Shown here in pieces: positions 46,907-56,961 of a DNA stretch of 64,000 nucleotides (the first letter of the stretch is position 1; every line of letters begins with the position of its first letter). The stretch lies in contig JAKLLA010000001.1 of NCBI GenBank assembly GCA_023150375.1, positions 62,001-126,000 on the forward strand, in the 5' to 3' direction. The position numbers were made by a program, and so were the translations under genes. The notes under the pieces were generated by a model, which was given only the letters and a program-made list of their open reading frames with translations, searched no databases and had not been told where the DNA came from. This DNA comes from Burkholderiaceae bacterium. GTDB taxonomy: Bacteria; Pseudomonadota; Gammaproteobacteria; Burkholderiales; Burkholderiaceae_C.

Positions 46907-47836
46907 TCAGGCGCGATCGGCCACGCGCTCGCCCATCAGGCCCGAGGGCCTCAGGGTGAGCACCAGGATCAGCACGACGAAGGCGAAGATCTCGACATAG
47001 TGGCTGCCGAACAGGCCGCCGGTCAGCTCGCCCAGGTAGCCCGCACCGATCGCCTCGATCAGCCCGAGCAGCACCCCGCCCACCATGGCGCCGGCCAGGT
47101 TGCCGATGCCGCCGAACACCGCCGCAGTGAAGGCCTTCAGACCGGGCAGGAAACCCATCGAGTGCTGCACCGTGCCGTAGTTGGAGGCCCACATGACACC
47201 GGCGATCGCCGCCAGCATCGCACCGATGATGAAGGTCGCCGAGATCACATGGTCGGGGCGCACGCCCATCAGGCCGGCCACCTTGGGGTTCTCGGCGGTG
47301 GCGCGCATCGCACGACCCAGCTTGGTGCGATTGACCAGCCAGAGCAGCCCGCCCAGCGCCACGACGGTGGTCACCAGGATGACGATCTGGGTCAGCGTGA
47401 TGACCGGCCCGTCCTCCCAGAGGAAGTAGATCTCGGGCGGCAGCAGCTGCGGGAAGGGCTTGGGGTTGGGCTTCCAGATGATCATCGCCAGCGTCTGCAG
47501 CAGCAGACTCATGCCCATCGCGGTGATCAGCGGTGCCAGCCTGGGAGCGTTGCGCAGCGGCCGGTAGGCCACCTTCTCGATCGTGAAGTTCAGCGCCGCG
47601 CAGGCAGCCATCGCGGCGAGCATCGCCACGACCATCAGCAGCCAGCCGGGCATCGCCCCCTCGGGCACCGCGGTCGCCACCGTCCAGGCCACCATGGCCC
47701 CGACCATCAGCACTTCGCCATGGGCGAAGTTGATCAGGCTGATGATGCCGTAGACCATCGTGTAGCCCAGCGCGACGAGGGCATACATGCTGCCCAGCAC
47801 CAGGCCGTTGATGACCTGCTGTACGAATACATCCAT
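46907..47836 (-). CDS. livH: Branched-chain amino acid ABC transporter permease LivH
   Basis: 309 residues, about eight helices. Starts MDVFVQQVINGLVLGSMYAL and contains LINFAHGEVLMVGAM and the ATPase-coupling loop GRAMRATAENPKVAGLMGV. First gene of the operon in this window; GAGGAG is 9 bases before the ATG. No livK-type binding protein is present up- or downstream here, so the system must use one encoded elsewhere. Confidence 0.96.
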   Translation of the reverse strand: MDVFVQQVINGLVLGSMYALVALGYTMVYGIISLINFAHGEVLMVGAMVAWTVATAVPEGAMPGWLLMVVAMLAAMAACAALNFTIEKVAYRPLRNAPRLAPLITAMGMSLLLQTLAMIIWKPNPKPFPQLLPPEIYFLWEDGPVITLTQIVILVTTVVALGGLLWLVNRTKLGRAMRATAENPKVAGLMGVRPDHVISATFIIGAMLAAIAGVMWASNYGTVQHSMGFLPGLKAFTAAVFGGIGNLAGAMVGGVLLGLIEAIGAGYLGELTGGLFGSHYVEIFAFVVLILVLTLRPSGLMGERVADRA

Positions 47837-48208
47837 TGTTCGGGTCTCCTCGGGCGGGTCGGGTCGAACCCCGCGCCATGAACGGCACGCCTCGGCTCGT
47901 GGCCGCCGTGCACCTTGTTGCAATGCCCGTGCCACCTGCGACGGAAGCGGCACCCACGCACTGTGCCGGATCCCTGCGGCCCGCCCGGGCTCCCCTGCGG
48001 TTCGGGCGGCGAAAGGCGGGGCGGATTGTAGAGGCCGCCCCGCGCGGCGCCGATGCGTGTTTACCGCACGGTTGCGGGGCGGCACGCCGCTTCGACGGGC
48101 ATCAAGGCCGGCGGGATTTTCAGCCCGGGCTCGAGGCCAGGACGCCACAACGCCGGGCTGCGGGCGCAGTCCCCGGCAGCTTGCACAGGGGCTGGCGGTG
48201 CTGCGGCA
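47837..48208 (-). other. 372-base gap between ald and livH, likely livH promoter region
   Basis: No gene seen on either strand. On the minus strand TACAAT (48025-48030) is a possible -10 for livH, 188 bases before its ATG, without a clear -35. An inverted repeat GCCGCCCCGC/GCGGGGCGGC (48034-48043 and 48074-48083, 30-base loop) sits just upstream and may end the ald transcript or bind a regulator. Confidence 0.4.
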
Positions 48209-49324
48209 TCAGCCCAGCAGTTCGGCCGCCGCCGTGCAGGGACGCCCGAGGGCCTGTGCCACCACCGGATGCACGATGGCGCCGGCGTGCACCGTCAGGC
48301 CCTCGCGCAGGTGCACATCGCGGCGGCAGGCCTCGCGCCAGCCCTGGCCGGCCAGCGCCAGCACGAAGGGCAGCGTGGCGTTGTTCAGCGCGAAGGTGGA
48401 GGTGCGCGGCACCGCGCCAGGCATGTTGGCCACGCAGTAGTGGACGACGCCGTCGACCACGTAGGTCGGCTCGGCGTGCGTGGTCGCGCGCGAGGTCTCG
48501 AAGCAGCCGCCCTGGTCGATCGCCACATCGACGATCACCGCACCGGGCTTCATGCGCGCAAGCTGCTCGCGGCGGATCAGCTTCGGTGCGGCCGCTCCCG
48601 GCACCAGCACCGCGCCGACCACCAGATCGGCCTGCAGCACCGCTGCCTCGGTGGCGTCCAGCGTGGCACAGACGGTGCGCAGCCGACCGCCGAAGACCTC
48701 GTCGAGCTGGCGCAGGCGCGGCAGCGAGCGGTCCAGCACCGTCACCTCGGCGCCCAGGCCCATGGCCATGCGCGCCGCGTGCGTACCGACCACCCCACCG
48801 CCCAGCACGCAGACCTGCCCAGGCGCCACGCCTGGCACACCGCCCAGCAGCACGCCGCGCCCGCCGTTGGCCTGCTGCAGCGCCACCGCGCCGACCTGCA
48901 CCGCCATGCGCCCGGCCACCTCGCTCATCGGCGCCAGCAGCGGCAGCCCGCCTCGCGCGTCGGTGATGGTCTCGTAGGCGATCGCGGTGCAGCCGCTGGC
49001 CAGCAGGCCCTCGGCCTGCACCGGATCCGGGGCCAGGTGCAGGTAGGTGAAGAGCAGCTGGCCCTCGCGCAGCAGGCAGCATTCCTGCGGCTGTGGCTCC
49101 TTGACCTTGACGATCATCTCGGCCCAGCCGAACACCGCCGGCGCGTCGGCCAGCACCTGGGCGCCGGCAGCGATGTAGTCCGCATCGCTGCAGCCGATGC
49201 CGCGGCCGGCACCGGCCTGCACCGCCACCGCATGGCCGGCATGGGTGAGTTCCCGCACCGAGGCCGGCGTCAGGCCGACCCGGTACTCGTGGTTCTTGAT
49301 TTCCGTCGGCACACCGATGCGCAT
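48209..49324 (-). CDS. ald: Alanine dehydrogenase
   Basis: 371 residues, the usual length. [20 protein letters not shown] carries the substrate Arg15, IVKVKEP the substrate Lys, [11 protein letters not shown] the catalytic His near 96, and [13 protein letters not shown] the NAD-binding loop. It reversibly deaminates L-alanine to pyruvate and ammonium. I start at ATG 49324; an ATG 12 bases upstream is possible. Divergent from the Lrp-family gene at 49485, which is a likely regulator. Confidence 0.96.
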   Translation of the reverse strand: MRIGVPTEIKNHEYRVGLTPASVRELTHAGHAVAVQAGAGRGIGCSDADYIAAGAQVLADAPAVFGWAEMIVKVKEPQPQECCLLREGQLLFTYLHLAPDPVQAEGLLASGCTAIAYETITDARGGLPLLAPMSEVAGRMAVQVGAVALQQANGGRGVLLGGVPGVAPGQVCVLGGGVVGTHAARMAMGLGAEVTVLDRSLPRLRQLDEVFGGRLRTVCATLDATEAAVLQADLVVGAVLVPGAAAPKLIRREQLARMKPGAVIVDVAIDQGGCFETSRATTHAEPTYVVDGVVHYCVANMPGAVPRTSTFALNNATLPFVLALAGQGWREACRRDVHLREGLTVHAGAIVHPVVAQALGRPCTAAAELLG

Positions 49325-49413
49325 CAGAGGCTCCATCCAGAGAGTTGCGAATGGGCGAAATCCTGCGCCCGAAAGGCCGCAATGTCCTGCGCTCCTGCAT
49401 GCTCGCGGACCCT

Positions 49414-49440
49414 GAACTTCGCAACGATCTGCGCAAGTTC
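49414..49440. promoter_or_regulatory. Inverted repeat in the ald-lrp intergenic region
   Basis: GAACTTCGCA and TGCGCAAGTTC are complementary apart from one extra C, separated by 6 bases. The site lies between the divergent starts at 49324 and 49485 and may be bound by the Lrp-family protein. Confidence 0.4.
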
Positions 49441-49484
49441 CGTCAGAATCAGGCCATTCCTGCATGGGACGCATAGGAAAGCGC

Positions 49485-49943
49485 ATGGAACTGGACCGCA
49501 CCGACCGTCTGATCCTGACCGTCCTGCAGGCCGAGGGCCGCATCACGAATGCCGAGCTGGCCGAACGCGTGCACCTGTCGCCCTCGGGCTGCCTGCGCCG
49601 GCTGCAGCGTCTGGAAGACGGCGGCGTGATCGACGGCTACGCGGCGGTGCTCGGCGCGCGTGCGATCGGCCGACCGACCACCGTGTTCATCGAGATCACG
49701 CTCAACAGCCAGCGCGATGCGGCGCTCGACGCCTTCGAGCGTGCGGTGCAGGCCTGCCCGGACATCCTGGAGTGCCACCTGATGTCGGGCACCGCCGACT
49801 ACCTGCTGCGTGTGGCGGTGGCCCACACCGAGGACTACGAGCGCATCCACCGCAAGCACCTGGCGGCCTTTCCGCACGTGGCGCGCATCCGCTCGATGTT
49901 CGCGCTGCGTTCGGTGCTAGGGAGGCGCGGCTACGCGCTCTGA
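49485..49943 (+). CDS. Lrp/AsnC-family transcriptional regulator
   Basis: 152 residues. N-terminal winged helix-turn-helix (MELDRTDRLILTVLQAEGRITNAELAERVHLSPSGCLRRLQRLE) and C-terminal RAM domain (FIEITL through LMSGTADYLLRV) that binds amino acids and builds octamers. ATG 49485 has AGGAAA upstream; ATG 49464 would add seven residues. Divergent from ald, so it probably controls alanine catabolism, as AldR does in other bacteria. Its last 13 bases overlap the end of convergent rarA. Confidence 0.93.
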   Translation: MELDRTDRLILTVLQAEGRITNAELAERVHLSPSGCLRRLQRLEDGGVIDGYAAVLGARAIGRPTTVFIEITLNSQRDAALDAFERAVQACPDILECHLMSGTADYLLRVAVAHTEDYERIHRKHLAAFPHVARIRSMFALRSVLGRRGYAL

Positions 49944-51340
49944 TCCGGCGCTGCGGCCGCGGCGGCCGCCGCGTCATCCAGCGCCCGCAGCTGCGCGAGC
50001 TTCTCGCCGATCCTGATCTCCAGCCCGCGCGGCACCGGCGCATAGAACTGCGGCGGCGGATCCAGCGCATCGGGAAAGTAATGCTCGCCCGCCGCGTAGC
50101 CGCCGGCCTCGTCGTGGGCGTAGCGGTAGTCGCGGCCGTAGTCGAGCGACTTCATCAGCTTCGTCGGCGCGTTGCGCAGGTGCAGCGGCACGGGCCGGGT
50201 GCCGTCCTTCTCGACGAAGGCGCGGGCGGCCTTGTAGGCGGTGTAGACCGCATTCGACTTGGGCGCCACGGCGAGGTAGACCACCGCTTCGGCCAGCGCC
50301 AGCTCGCCCTCGGGCGAGCCCAGGCGCTCGTAGGTCTCGGCCGCATCCAGGCACAGCCGCAGCGCGCGCGGATCGGCCAGGCCGATGTCCTCGGCGGCCA
50401 TGCGGATCAGCCGGCGGGTGATGTAGCGCGCATCCACCCCGCCGTCGAGCATGCGCACCAGCCAGTACAGCGCCGCATCGGGCTGGCTGCCGCGCACCGA
50501 CTTGTGCAGCGCGGAGATGGTGTCGTAGAACTGCTCGCCGCCCTTGTCGTAGCGGCGCAGCTGCGCGCCCAGGCAGCGCTCGAGCGTCGCCTCGTCGATC
50601 GTGGCCTGCGGCCCGACCATGCGCACCACGTTCTCGTAGGTGTTGAGCAGGCGGCGCGCGTCGCCGTCGGCGTAGGCGATCAGCCGCTGCGCCGCCGCCG
50701 GCTCGGGCGCCGCCGCGCCGAGCGCCTGGCTGGCGCGCCGCAGCAGGCCCTGCAGATCCTCTTCCGAGATCGGCTGCAGCACATGCACCGTCGCGCGCGA
50801 CAGCAGCGCCGAGTTCACCTCGAAGGAAGGGTTCTCGGTGGTCGCGCCGATGAAGGTGAACAGCCCCGATTCGACATGCGGCAGGAAGGCGTCCTGCTGG
50901 GCCTTGTTGAAGCGGTGCACCTCGTCGACGAAGACGATGCAGCGCCGCCCCTGCGCCTGCGCCAGGCGGGCCCGGTCCACCGCCTCGCGGATGTCCTTGA
51001 CGCCGCCGAGCACCGCCGAGATCTGTACGAACTCGGCGTCGAAGGCATCGGCCATCAGCCGCGCCAGCGTGGTCTTGCCCACGCCGGGCGGGCCCCAGAG
51101 GATCATCGAGTGCGGCCGGCCGGACTCGAAGGCCACGCGCAAAGGCTTGCCGGCGTCGAGTAGGCTGTGCTGGCCGATCACCTCGTCGAGCGAGCGCGGG
51201 CGCAGGCGCTCGGCCAGCGGGGCATGGGCCTGGCTCGCCTCGCCGGCCCGGCGCGACGCCGTGCCGCCGCTGGCGGCCGAAGCGGCGGCCGGGGCCGGCG
51301 CGGGTGCGCTCGGGGCGCCCCCGAAGAGGTCGTCGATCAC
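49931..51340 (-). CDS. rarA: Replication-associated recombination protein A
   Basis: 469 residues. After an Ala/Pro-rich N-terminal tail (MIDDLFGGAPSAPAPA) come SLDEVIGQHSLL, Walker A GPPGVGKTT, Walker B CIVFVDEVHRFNKAQQD, and sensor-1 FIGATTENPSFEVNSALLSRATVH, the MgsA/WRNIP1 fold. It acts on stalled replication forks with RecA and SSB. The start is a GTG at 51340, with GAAGGG 9 bases upstream. It follows lolA by 49 bases. Confidence 0.95.
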   Translation of the reverse strand: MIDDLFGGAPSAPAPAPAAASAASGGTASRRAGEASQAHAPLAERLRPRSLDEVIGQHSLLDAGKPLRVAFESGRPHSMILWGPPGVGKTTLARLMADAFDAEFVQISAVLGGVKDIREAVDRARLAQAQGRRCIVFVDEVHRFNKAQQDAFLPHVESGLFTFIGATTENPSFEVNSALLSRATVHVLQPISEEDLQGLLRRASQALGAAAPEPAAAQRLIAYADGDARRLLNTYENVVRMVGPQATIDEATLERCLGAQLRRYDKGGEQFYDTISALHKSVRGSQPDAALYWLVRMLDGGVDARYITRRLIRMAAEDIGLADPRALRLCLDAAETYERLGSPEGELALAEAVVYLAVAPKSNAVYTAYKAARAFVEKDGTRPVPLHLRNAPTKLMKSLDYGRDYRYAHDEAGGYAAGEHYFPDALDPPPQFYAPVPRGLEIRIGEKLAQLRALDDAAAAAAAAPDQSA

Positions 51341-51389
51341 CGTCCGGGGCCCTTCAGGCTCGATGTGAGTCCACGCTCACGGCAGGCAC

Positions 51390-52028
51390 TCACGGGTTCA
51401 GCACGTCGGCGCCGGCCGGCGGGGTGAACTTGAAGCGCGCCGGGGCGATGGCGGCGCCCGGCTCGAAGCGGGCAAACTCCAGCCGCGAGGTCTGGCCGAA
51501 GGCGTCGGTGATCTCGAAGGCGGCCAGCTCCTTGCCCCGGAAGCCCACCCGCACGCTGCGGATGCTGCCCTCCTTGACCTTGGGCAGCGCGCGCGCCCAC
51601 TGCAGGCCGCCCGCGTCCGCCTCGTTGCTCAGCGTGAAGTCGCGCTCCAGGTTGCCGCCCGCCAGCAGCGCGGCCGGCGTGGCGCCCAGCGCCTGGTCGT
51701 AGGGGCGCACCGTGACCTGGTTCAGGTCGACGTCGAAGAGCCAGACCTTCTGCCCGTCCGCCACGATCTGCTGCTCGTAGGGCTTGGCGTAGTCGAAGCG
51801 GAAGCGGTTGGGCCGCAGGAATTCGAAGCTGCCGCTGGAGGACTTCTTCTTCGCCCCGTCGGGCGAGGTCACCGTCTGGGTGAAGGCGCCACGGCCGGAC
51901 TGGACGTTCTGCACGAAGCTGCGCAGGGCATCGGCGGCATCGGCATGGGCCAGGCCGGGGACGACAGCGCCCAGCGCGGCCACCATCAGGGCGGCCAGCA
52001 GCGAGCGGCGGGGGTTCTGCAGGGTCAT
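51390..52028 (-). CDS. lolA: Outer-membrane lipoprotein carrier LolA
   Basis: 212 residues with a signal peptide cleaved after AHA (about 31). ADALRSFVQNVQSGRGAFTQTV and GSFEFLRPNRFRFDYAKPYEQQIVADGQKVWLFD are the LolA core. It shuttles lipoproteins from LolCDE to LolB across the periplasm. I start at ATG 52028; ATG 52052 would add eight residues, neither with an ideal ribosome site. 28 bases after ftsK. Confidence 0.92.
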   Translation of the reverse strand: MTLQNPRRSLLAALMVAALGAVVPGLAHADAADALRSFVQNVQSGRGAFTQTVTSPDGAKKKSSSGSFEFLRPNRFRFDYAKPYEQQIVADGQKVWLFDVDLNQVTVRPYDQALGATPAALLAGGNLERDFTLSNEADAGGLQWARALPKVKEGSIRSVRVGFRGKELAAFEITDAFGQTSRLEFARFEPGAAIAPARFKFTPPAGADVLNP

Positions 52029-52056
52029 GGGAGGGGCGGTGAAAGCGAGCATGCGC

Positions 52057-54450
52057 TCACTCGGCGTTTCGGGGGGGCACCAGGATGTCCCGGTTGCCGT
52101 TGGTGGCCATGCCGGACACCAGCCCGGCCTTCTCCATCTGATCGAGCAGGCGCGCCGCCCGGTTGTAGCCGATGCGCAGGTGGCGCTGCACCAGCGAGAT
52201 GGAAGCGCGACGCTGCTGCAGCACCACGGCCACCGCCTGGTCGTACATCGGGTCGGACTCCGGGTCGCCACCGCCGCCCTCGGCGTTGCTGTCGTTGCCT
52301 TCGCCCTCGAGCACGCCGCCCTCCAGGATGCCCTCGATGTAGTCCGGCTCGCCCTGGCTCTTCAGGAAGTCGACCACGCGGTGCACCTCGTCGTCGCTGA
52401 CGAAGGCGCCATGCACCCGCGTGGGCAGGCCGGTGCCGGGCGCCAGATAGAGCATGTCGCCCTGGCCGAGCAGCGCCTCGGCGCCCATCTGGTCCAGGAT
52501 GGTGCGGCTGTCGATCTTGCTCGAGACCTGGAAGGCGATGCGCGTGGGGATGTTGGCCTTGATCAGGCCGGTGATCACGTCCACGCTGGGGCGCTGGGTG
52601 GCCAGGATCAGGTGGATGCCCGAAGCGCGCGCCTTCTGCGCCAGGCGGGCGATCAGTTCCTCGATCTTCTTGCCCACCACCATCATCAGGTCGGCCAGCT
52701 CGTCGATCACCACCACGATGTAGGGCAGGCGGTCCAGTGGCTCGGGTTGCTCGGGCGTCAGGCTGAAGGGGTTGGGCATCAGCTCGCCGCGCTCCTTGGC
52801 CTCGTCGAGCTTCTTGTTGTAGCCGGCCAGGTTGCGCACGCCCAGCTTGCTCATCAGCTTGTAGCGCCGCTCCATCTCGGCCACGCACCAGGTCAGCGCG
52901 TTGCCGGCCTGCTTCATGTCGGTGACCACCGGCGCGAGCAGGTGCGGAATGCCCTCGTACATGCTCATCTCGAGCATCTTCGGGTCGATCAGGATCAGCC
53001 GCACGTCCTTGGGCTCGGCCTTGTAGACCAGGCTGAGGATCATCGCGTTGATGCCCACCGACTTGCCCGAGCCGGTGGTGCCGGCCACCAGCACGTGCGG
53101 CATCTTGGCCAGGTCGGCCACCATCGGCGTGCCGACGATGTCCTTGCCCAGGCCGATGGTCAGCATCGACGCCGCGTCGTGATAGGTCTGCGAGCCCAGG
53201 ATCTCGGCCAGGCGGATCATCTGCCGGCGCGCATTGGGCAGCTCGAGGGCCATGCAGTTCTTGCCGGGGATCGTCTCGACCACGCGGATCGACACCAGGC
53301 TGAGCGAGCGCGCCAGGTCCTTCGCCAGGCCGACCACCTGCGAGCCCTTCACGCCCGTGGCCGGCTCGATCTCGTAGCGCGTGATCACCGGTCCCGGATG
53401 GGCCGCCACCACGCGCACCTCGACGCCGAAGTCCTTGAGCTTCTTCTCCACCAGCCGGCTGGTCATCTCGAGCGACTCGGGCGTCACCGTTTCGACCTTG
53501 CCGGGCGCGGCATCGAGCAGGTCCACCTGCGGCAGCCGGGCATTGTCCAGCTCGGCGAACAGAGGCTTCTGTCGCTCGCGGGCCACCCGGGTCGACGGCA
53601 GCACCGGGGCGGCCGCGACGAGAGGCGGCGGCGGCTCGATCACCAGCGGCATCGGGTGCGTGGCCTCCTCGACCCGGCGCTCCACCTCGACCACCCGCTC
53701 GCGCTCGCGCTGGGCCTGCGCACCGATGCGCTGGTCCTCGGCGCGCTCGCGGCTCTCGATGCGGCGCTCGCGCAGGCCGTCGATCCAGCCGCCGATGCCC
53801 TCGGCCAGTCCCAGCCAGGAGAAGCGCAGCGCCCAGGACAGCCCGAGCAGCAGCAGCACGATCCAGAACACGCCGCTGCCGACGAAGCCCAGCCCTTTCA
53901 TGGACAAGGGGCCCAGCGTCGCGCCCAGCATGCCGCCGGCATGCCCGCCGGCCCAGAGGGCCTCGAAACGATACAGGCGGGTCCACTCCAGCGCGCAACT
54001 GGCCATCAGCAGCAGGACCAGGCCCACCCAGGGCATCCAGCCCGGTCGCCAGGCCACCGGGCCCTGGGCGTCGCGGGGCAGCGCGGCCTGCGGGTCGCTG
54101 CGCAGCAGCTGCGCCGCCGCGGCCAGCCAGGTGCGTGCGGCCACCAGCAGGCACCACCAGACCGAGCCGCCGAAGAGCACGTAGGAGAGGTCCGCCGTCC
54201 AGGCGCCGATCACGCCCACCCGGTTGCGCAGCGGCAGGCCGTCACCCGAGGTCGAGAAGGCGGCGTCGCCCGCATCGTGGCTCCACATGGCGATCAGCCA
54301 GAGCAGCCAGAGCAGGCCGCCCCCGGCCAGCACCAGCTGCAGGCGCCAGCGCGTCAGCAGCCGCTGCAGGCCGCCACCGGACGCCGCGCTGCCGGGCGTC
54401 GGTTCAGGGGAAGACGCTGCGCCTCGCAGCGTGCCGAGCGAATAGGTCAT
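52057..54450 (-). CDS. ftsK: DNA translocase FtsK
   Basis: 797 residues. Four membrane helices in the first about 210 residues, a short charged linker ([14 protein letters not shown]), the alpha/beta motor with Walker [13 protein letters not shown] and Walker [15 protein letters not shown], and the C-terminal gamma winged helix ([23 protein letters not shown]) that reads polar KOPS sequences. It pumps chromosome ends and activates XerCD at division. First gene of ftsK-lolA-rarA; CACAAT lies 9 bases before the ATG and may be the -10. Confidence 0.97.
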   Translation of the reverse strand: MTYSLGTLRGAASSPEPTPGSAASGGGLQRLLTRWRLQLVLAGGGLLWLLWLIAMWSHDAGDAAFSTSGDGLPLRNRVGVIGAWTADLSYVLFGGSVWWCLLVAARTWLAAAAQLLRSDPQAALPRDAQGPVAWRPGWMPWVGLVLLLMASCALEWTRLYRFEALWAGGHAGGMLGATLGPLSMKGLGFVGSGVFWIVLLLLGLSWALRFSWLGLAEGIGGWIDGLRERRIESRERAEDQRIGAQAQRERERVVEVERRVEEATHPMPLVIEPPPPLVAAAPVLPSTRVARERQKPLFAELDNARLPQVDLLDAAPGKVETVTPESLEMTSRLVEKKLKDFGVEVRVVAAHPGPVITRYEIEPATGVKGSQVVGLAKDLARSLSLVSIRVVETIPGKNCMALELPNARRQMIRLAEILGSQTYHDAASMLTIGLGKDIVGTPMVADLAKMPHVLVAGTTGSGKSVGINAMILSLVYKAEPKDVRLILIDPKMLEMSMYEGIPHLLAPVVTDMKQAGNALTWCVAEMERRYKLMSKLGVRNLAGYNKKLDEAKERGELMPNPFSLTPEQPEPLDRLPYIVVVIDELADLMMVVGKKIEELIARLAQKARASGIHLILATQRPSVDVITGLIKANIPTRIAFQVSSKIDSRTILDQMGAEALLGQGDMLYLAPGTGLPTRVHGAFVSDDEVHRVVDFLKSQGEPDYIEGILEGGVLEGEGNDSNAEGGGGDPESDPMYDQAVAVVLQQRRASISLVQRHLRIGYNRAARLLDQMEKAGLVSGMATNGNRDILVPPRNAE

Positions 54451-54568
54451 CGGGGCGATTGTGGACGAAGGCGGGGCCCCACCTTCGAGGCAGCGGGCCG
54501 CACATCGTTCCCGGCTGCCCGCCGGTGGGCGCCGACGGGCAATATCACCGACCGAAGGATGCGGCCCC

Positions 54569-55888
54569 TCAGGGCGCCGGCAGGATCGCCCCGACGCAGG
54601 CGCCAAAGCCGATGCGCACCACGCCTTCGCGCTCGCACCATGCGTGCAGCTCGATGCTGTCGCCGTCCTGCACGAAGGTGCGCGTCTCGCCGTTGGGCAG
54701 CGTGATCGGCTGCTTGCCACCGCCGGTGAGCTCCAGCAGCGAGCCGCCCTGCCCCGGCTGCGGGCCGGACAGCGTGCCGCTGCCGAGCAGATCGCCCGGG
54801 TTGAGGTTGCAGCCGTTGACGGTGTGGTGCGCGATCAGCTGCGCCAGCGTCCAGTACGAGTCGCGGAAGTTGGACTGCATCAGCGCCACCGCCGGCTCGC
54901 CGGCCGCGCGCATCTGCGCGGTCTGGATGCGCACCTGCAGCTGGATGTCCAGGGCACCGCCGGCGCGGTTCTCGGCCGAGTCCAGGTAGGGCAGCGGCTG
55001 CGGGTCGCCCTCGGGCCGGGTGAAGGGGACGCGGAAGGGCTCCAGCGCCTCCATCGTGACGATCCAGGGCGACAGCACGCTGCCGAAGTTCTTCGACAGG
55101 AAGGGCCCCAGCGGCTGGTATTCCCAGGCCTGCAGGTCGCGCGCCGACCAGTCGTTGAGCAGGCCCAGGCCGAAGAGATGTTCGTCCGCCTGGCCGATCG
55201 ACACCGGCTCGCCCAGCGCATTGGCGCGGCCGACGTAGGCACCCAGCTCCAGCTCGTAGTCGAGCCGGCGGCAGGGGCCGAAATCGGGTGCCGAGCCCTC
55301 GGGCGCGCCGGGCAGCCGGAACTGGCCGTTGGGCCGGCGGATCGGCGTGCCGCTGACCACCAGCGAGGAGGCCCGGCCGTGGTAGCCGATGGGCACCCAC
55401 TTGTAGTTGGGCAGCAGCGGGTTGTCCGGGCGGAACAGCCTGCCCACCGCGGTGGCGTGGTGGACGCTGGTGTAGAAGTCGGTGTAGTCGTGCACCGAGC
55501 AGGGCAGGCTGAACTCGACTTCGGCCTGCGCCACCAGGCAGGGCGCGAGCGCCGCCTGCCGGGCACTGCCGGTGCGCAGCGCGGCCTGCAGGGCACTGCG
55601 CAGAGCGCGCCGCGGGGCCGGCCCCTGCGCCATGAAGGCGTTCAGGTCACCGGCGGCCAGCGGCACGAGCAGCGCCGCCACCTCGGCCGACCAGCCGCCG
55701 GCCCGGGCCGCGGCGGCCAGGTCCAGCACCTGGTCGCCGATGGCCACGCCGATGCGCCAGGGCTCGGCAGAACCCGCCCGCCGGAAGCGGCCGAAGGGCA
55801 GGTTCTGGATCGGGAAGTCAGCGCCCGCCGCCTGGGCGGAGGCCACCCAGCTGGTCAGGGCCGGGTCGTGGGTTGCGTCGATCGCCAT
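54569..55888 (-). CDS. fahA: Fumarylacetoacetase
   Basis: 439 residues. [20 protein letters not shown] holds the catalytic Asp and His, [10 protein letters not shown] and [17 protein letters not shown] further metal and substrate residues, all as in the mammalian FAH family. It splits fumarylacetoacetate to fumarate and acetoacetate, the last step of phenylalanine/tyrosine breakdown through homogentisate. The ATG is 6 bases after the stop of the MBL-fold gene, so the two form an operon. Homogentisate dioxygenase is not in the window. Confidence 0.96.
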   Translation of the reverse strand: MAIDATHDPALTSWVASAQAAGADFPIQNLPFGRFRRAGSAEPWRIGVAIGDQVLDLAAAARAGGWSAEVAALLVPLAAGDLNAFMAQGPAPRRALRSALQAALRTGSARQAALAPCLVAQAEVEFSLPCSVHDYTDFYTSVHHATAVGRLFRPDNPLLPNYKWVPIGYHGRASSLVVSGTPIRRPNGQFRLPGAPEGSAPDFGPCRRLDYELELGAYVGRANALGEPVSIGQADEHLFGLGLLNDWSARDLQAWEYQPLGPFLSKNFGSVLSPWIVTMEALEPFRVPFTRPEGDPQPLPYLDSAENRAGGALDIQLQVRIQTAQMRAAGEPAVALMQSNFRDSYWTLAQLIAHHTVNGCNLNPGDLLGSGTLSGPQPGQGGSLLELTGGGKQPITLPNGETRTFVQDGDSIELHAWCEREGVVRIGFGACVGAILPAP

Positions 55889-55894
55889 GGCCGC

Positions 55895-56857
55895 TCAGCC
55901 CTCCAGGGCCTGCCACATCTGCACGTCGCGCTCGGCGGTCCAGATGCGCGGATCGGGATACTGGGTGGCTTCGTCGTAGGCGCGGGTGACGTCGAAGGGC
56001 ATGCAGTGGTTGAAGATCACCCACTGGCCGTACTTGGGCTGCAGCTTCGCGAAGGTCTCCTCGTAGACCGCACGCAGGGCCTTGCCCTCGGCAGCGCCAG
56101 CCTTGACGGAGGCGAAGAGCTCGCTCACGAAGGCACGCGTGCCGTCCAGACCCGCCTGCACCTCGGCCTCGGTCTTCAGCGCCGGGCCGCGCCCGGGCAC
56201 CAGCTTCTCGGGCTTCAGCGCCGCGATGTTGCGCAGCGTCTGCGGCCAGTCCTGGAAGTAGGCGTCACCGGCGTACGGAGTGGCGTCGAACTCGACCAGG
56301 TCGCCGGAGAACAGCACGCGGTCCTGCGGCAGCCAGACCACCGTGTCGCCCTTGGTGTGGCCGCGGCCGAGTTGCAGGATCTGGACTTCCAGCTTGCCCA
56401 GCCACAGCGTCATCTTGCCGGTGAAGGTCAGGGTCGGCCAGGTCAGGCCGGGCGGCACGCTCTCGACGTTGCGGAACAGGCGCGGAAAACGGCCGATCTC
56501 GCTGGCCTTGTCCTGCTCGCCGCGCTCGACGATCAGGTCGTACGTGTCCTGACTGGCGATGATGTGCTCGGGCTCATAGGCCGAGGCACCCAGCACCCGC
56601 ACCGCGTGGTAGTGGCTCAGGCAGACGTACTTGATCGGCTTGTCGGTGACCTCGCGGATGCGGCGGATCACGTCGGCCGCCATCACCGGCGTGGCCTGGG
56701 TGTCGATCACCATCACCGCGTCGTCGCCGATCACGATGCCGGTGTTCGGATCGCCTTCGGCGGTGTACGCATAGGCGTGGTCGGACAGCTTCTCGAAACT
56801 GACCTTCTTCTCGTCGAGGTCGGCAGCGGAGGCGAAGGTCTTGGCGGGGGCGTTCAT
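55895..56857 (-). CDS. Metallo-beta-lactamase-fold protein with an altered metal motif
   Basis: 320 residues. The fold is clear: TGIVIGDDAVMVIDTQATPVMA, GRGHTKGDTVVWLP, VLFSGDLVEF. In the first metal motif, SHYHAVRV at 81-88, the usual HxHxDH reads HYHAVR, so the Asp and third His are Val86 and Arg87. The second metal site is therefore probably absent, while His82, His84 and the later His could hold one ion. Upstream of fahA in the same unit, so a role in homogentisate/tyrosine breakdown is likely but not assigned. AGGAG is 6 bases before the ATG. Confidence 0.92.
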   Translation of the reverse strand: MNAPAKTFASAADLDEKKVSFEKLSDHAYAYTAEGDPNTGIVIGDDAVMVIDTQATPVMAADVIRRIREVTDKPIKYVCLSHYHAVRVLGASAYEPEHIIASQDTYDLIVERGEQDKASEIGRFPRLFRNVESVPPGLTWPTLTFTGKMTLWLGKLEVQILQLGRGHTKGDTVVWLPQDRVLFSGDLVEFDATPYAGDAYFQDWPQTLRNIAALKPEKLVPGRGPALKTEAEVQAGLDGTRAFVSELFASVKAGAAEGKALRAVYEETFAKLQPKYGQWVIFNHCMPFDVTRAYDEATQYPDPRIWTAERDVQMWQALEG

Positions 56858-56899
56858 GCGGGACTCCTCGGAGGGATGCGGCCGAAGATCATCTAACAG

Positions 56900-56955
56900 A
56901 TTCGACCATGCCTAAAACAAATCAGATGATAATCAACGAATTCAACGATGTCTAA
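56900..56955. promoter_or_regulatory. Two direct repeats between the MBL gene and the IclR gene
   Basis: ATTCGACCATGCCTAA (56900-56915) and ATTCAACGATGTCTAA (56940-56955) match at 13 of 16 bases and are exactly 40 bases apart, about four helical turns. The region is AT-rich for this genome. A likely operator for the divergent IclR protein, which would control both directions. Confidence 0.5.
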
Positions 56956-56961
56956 CGAACA

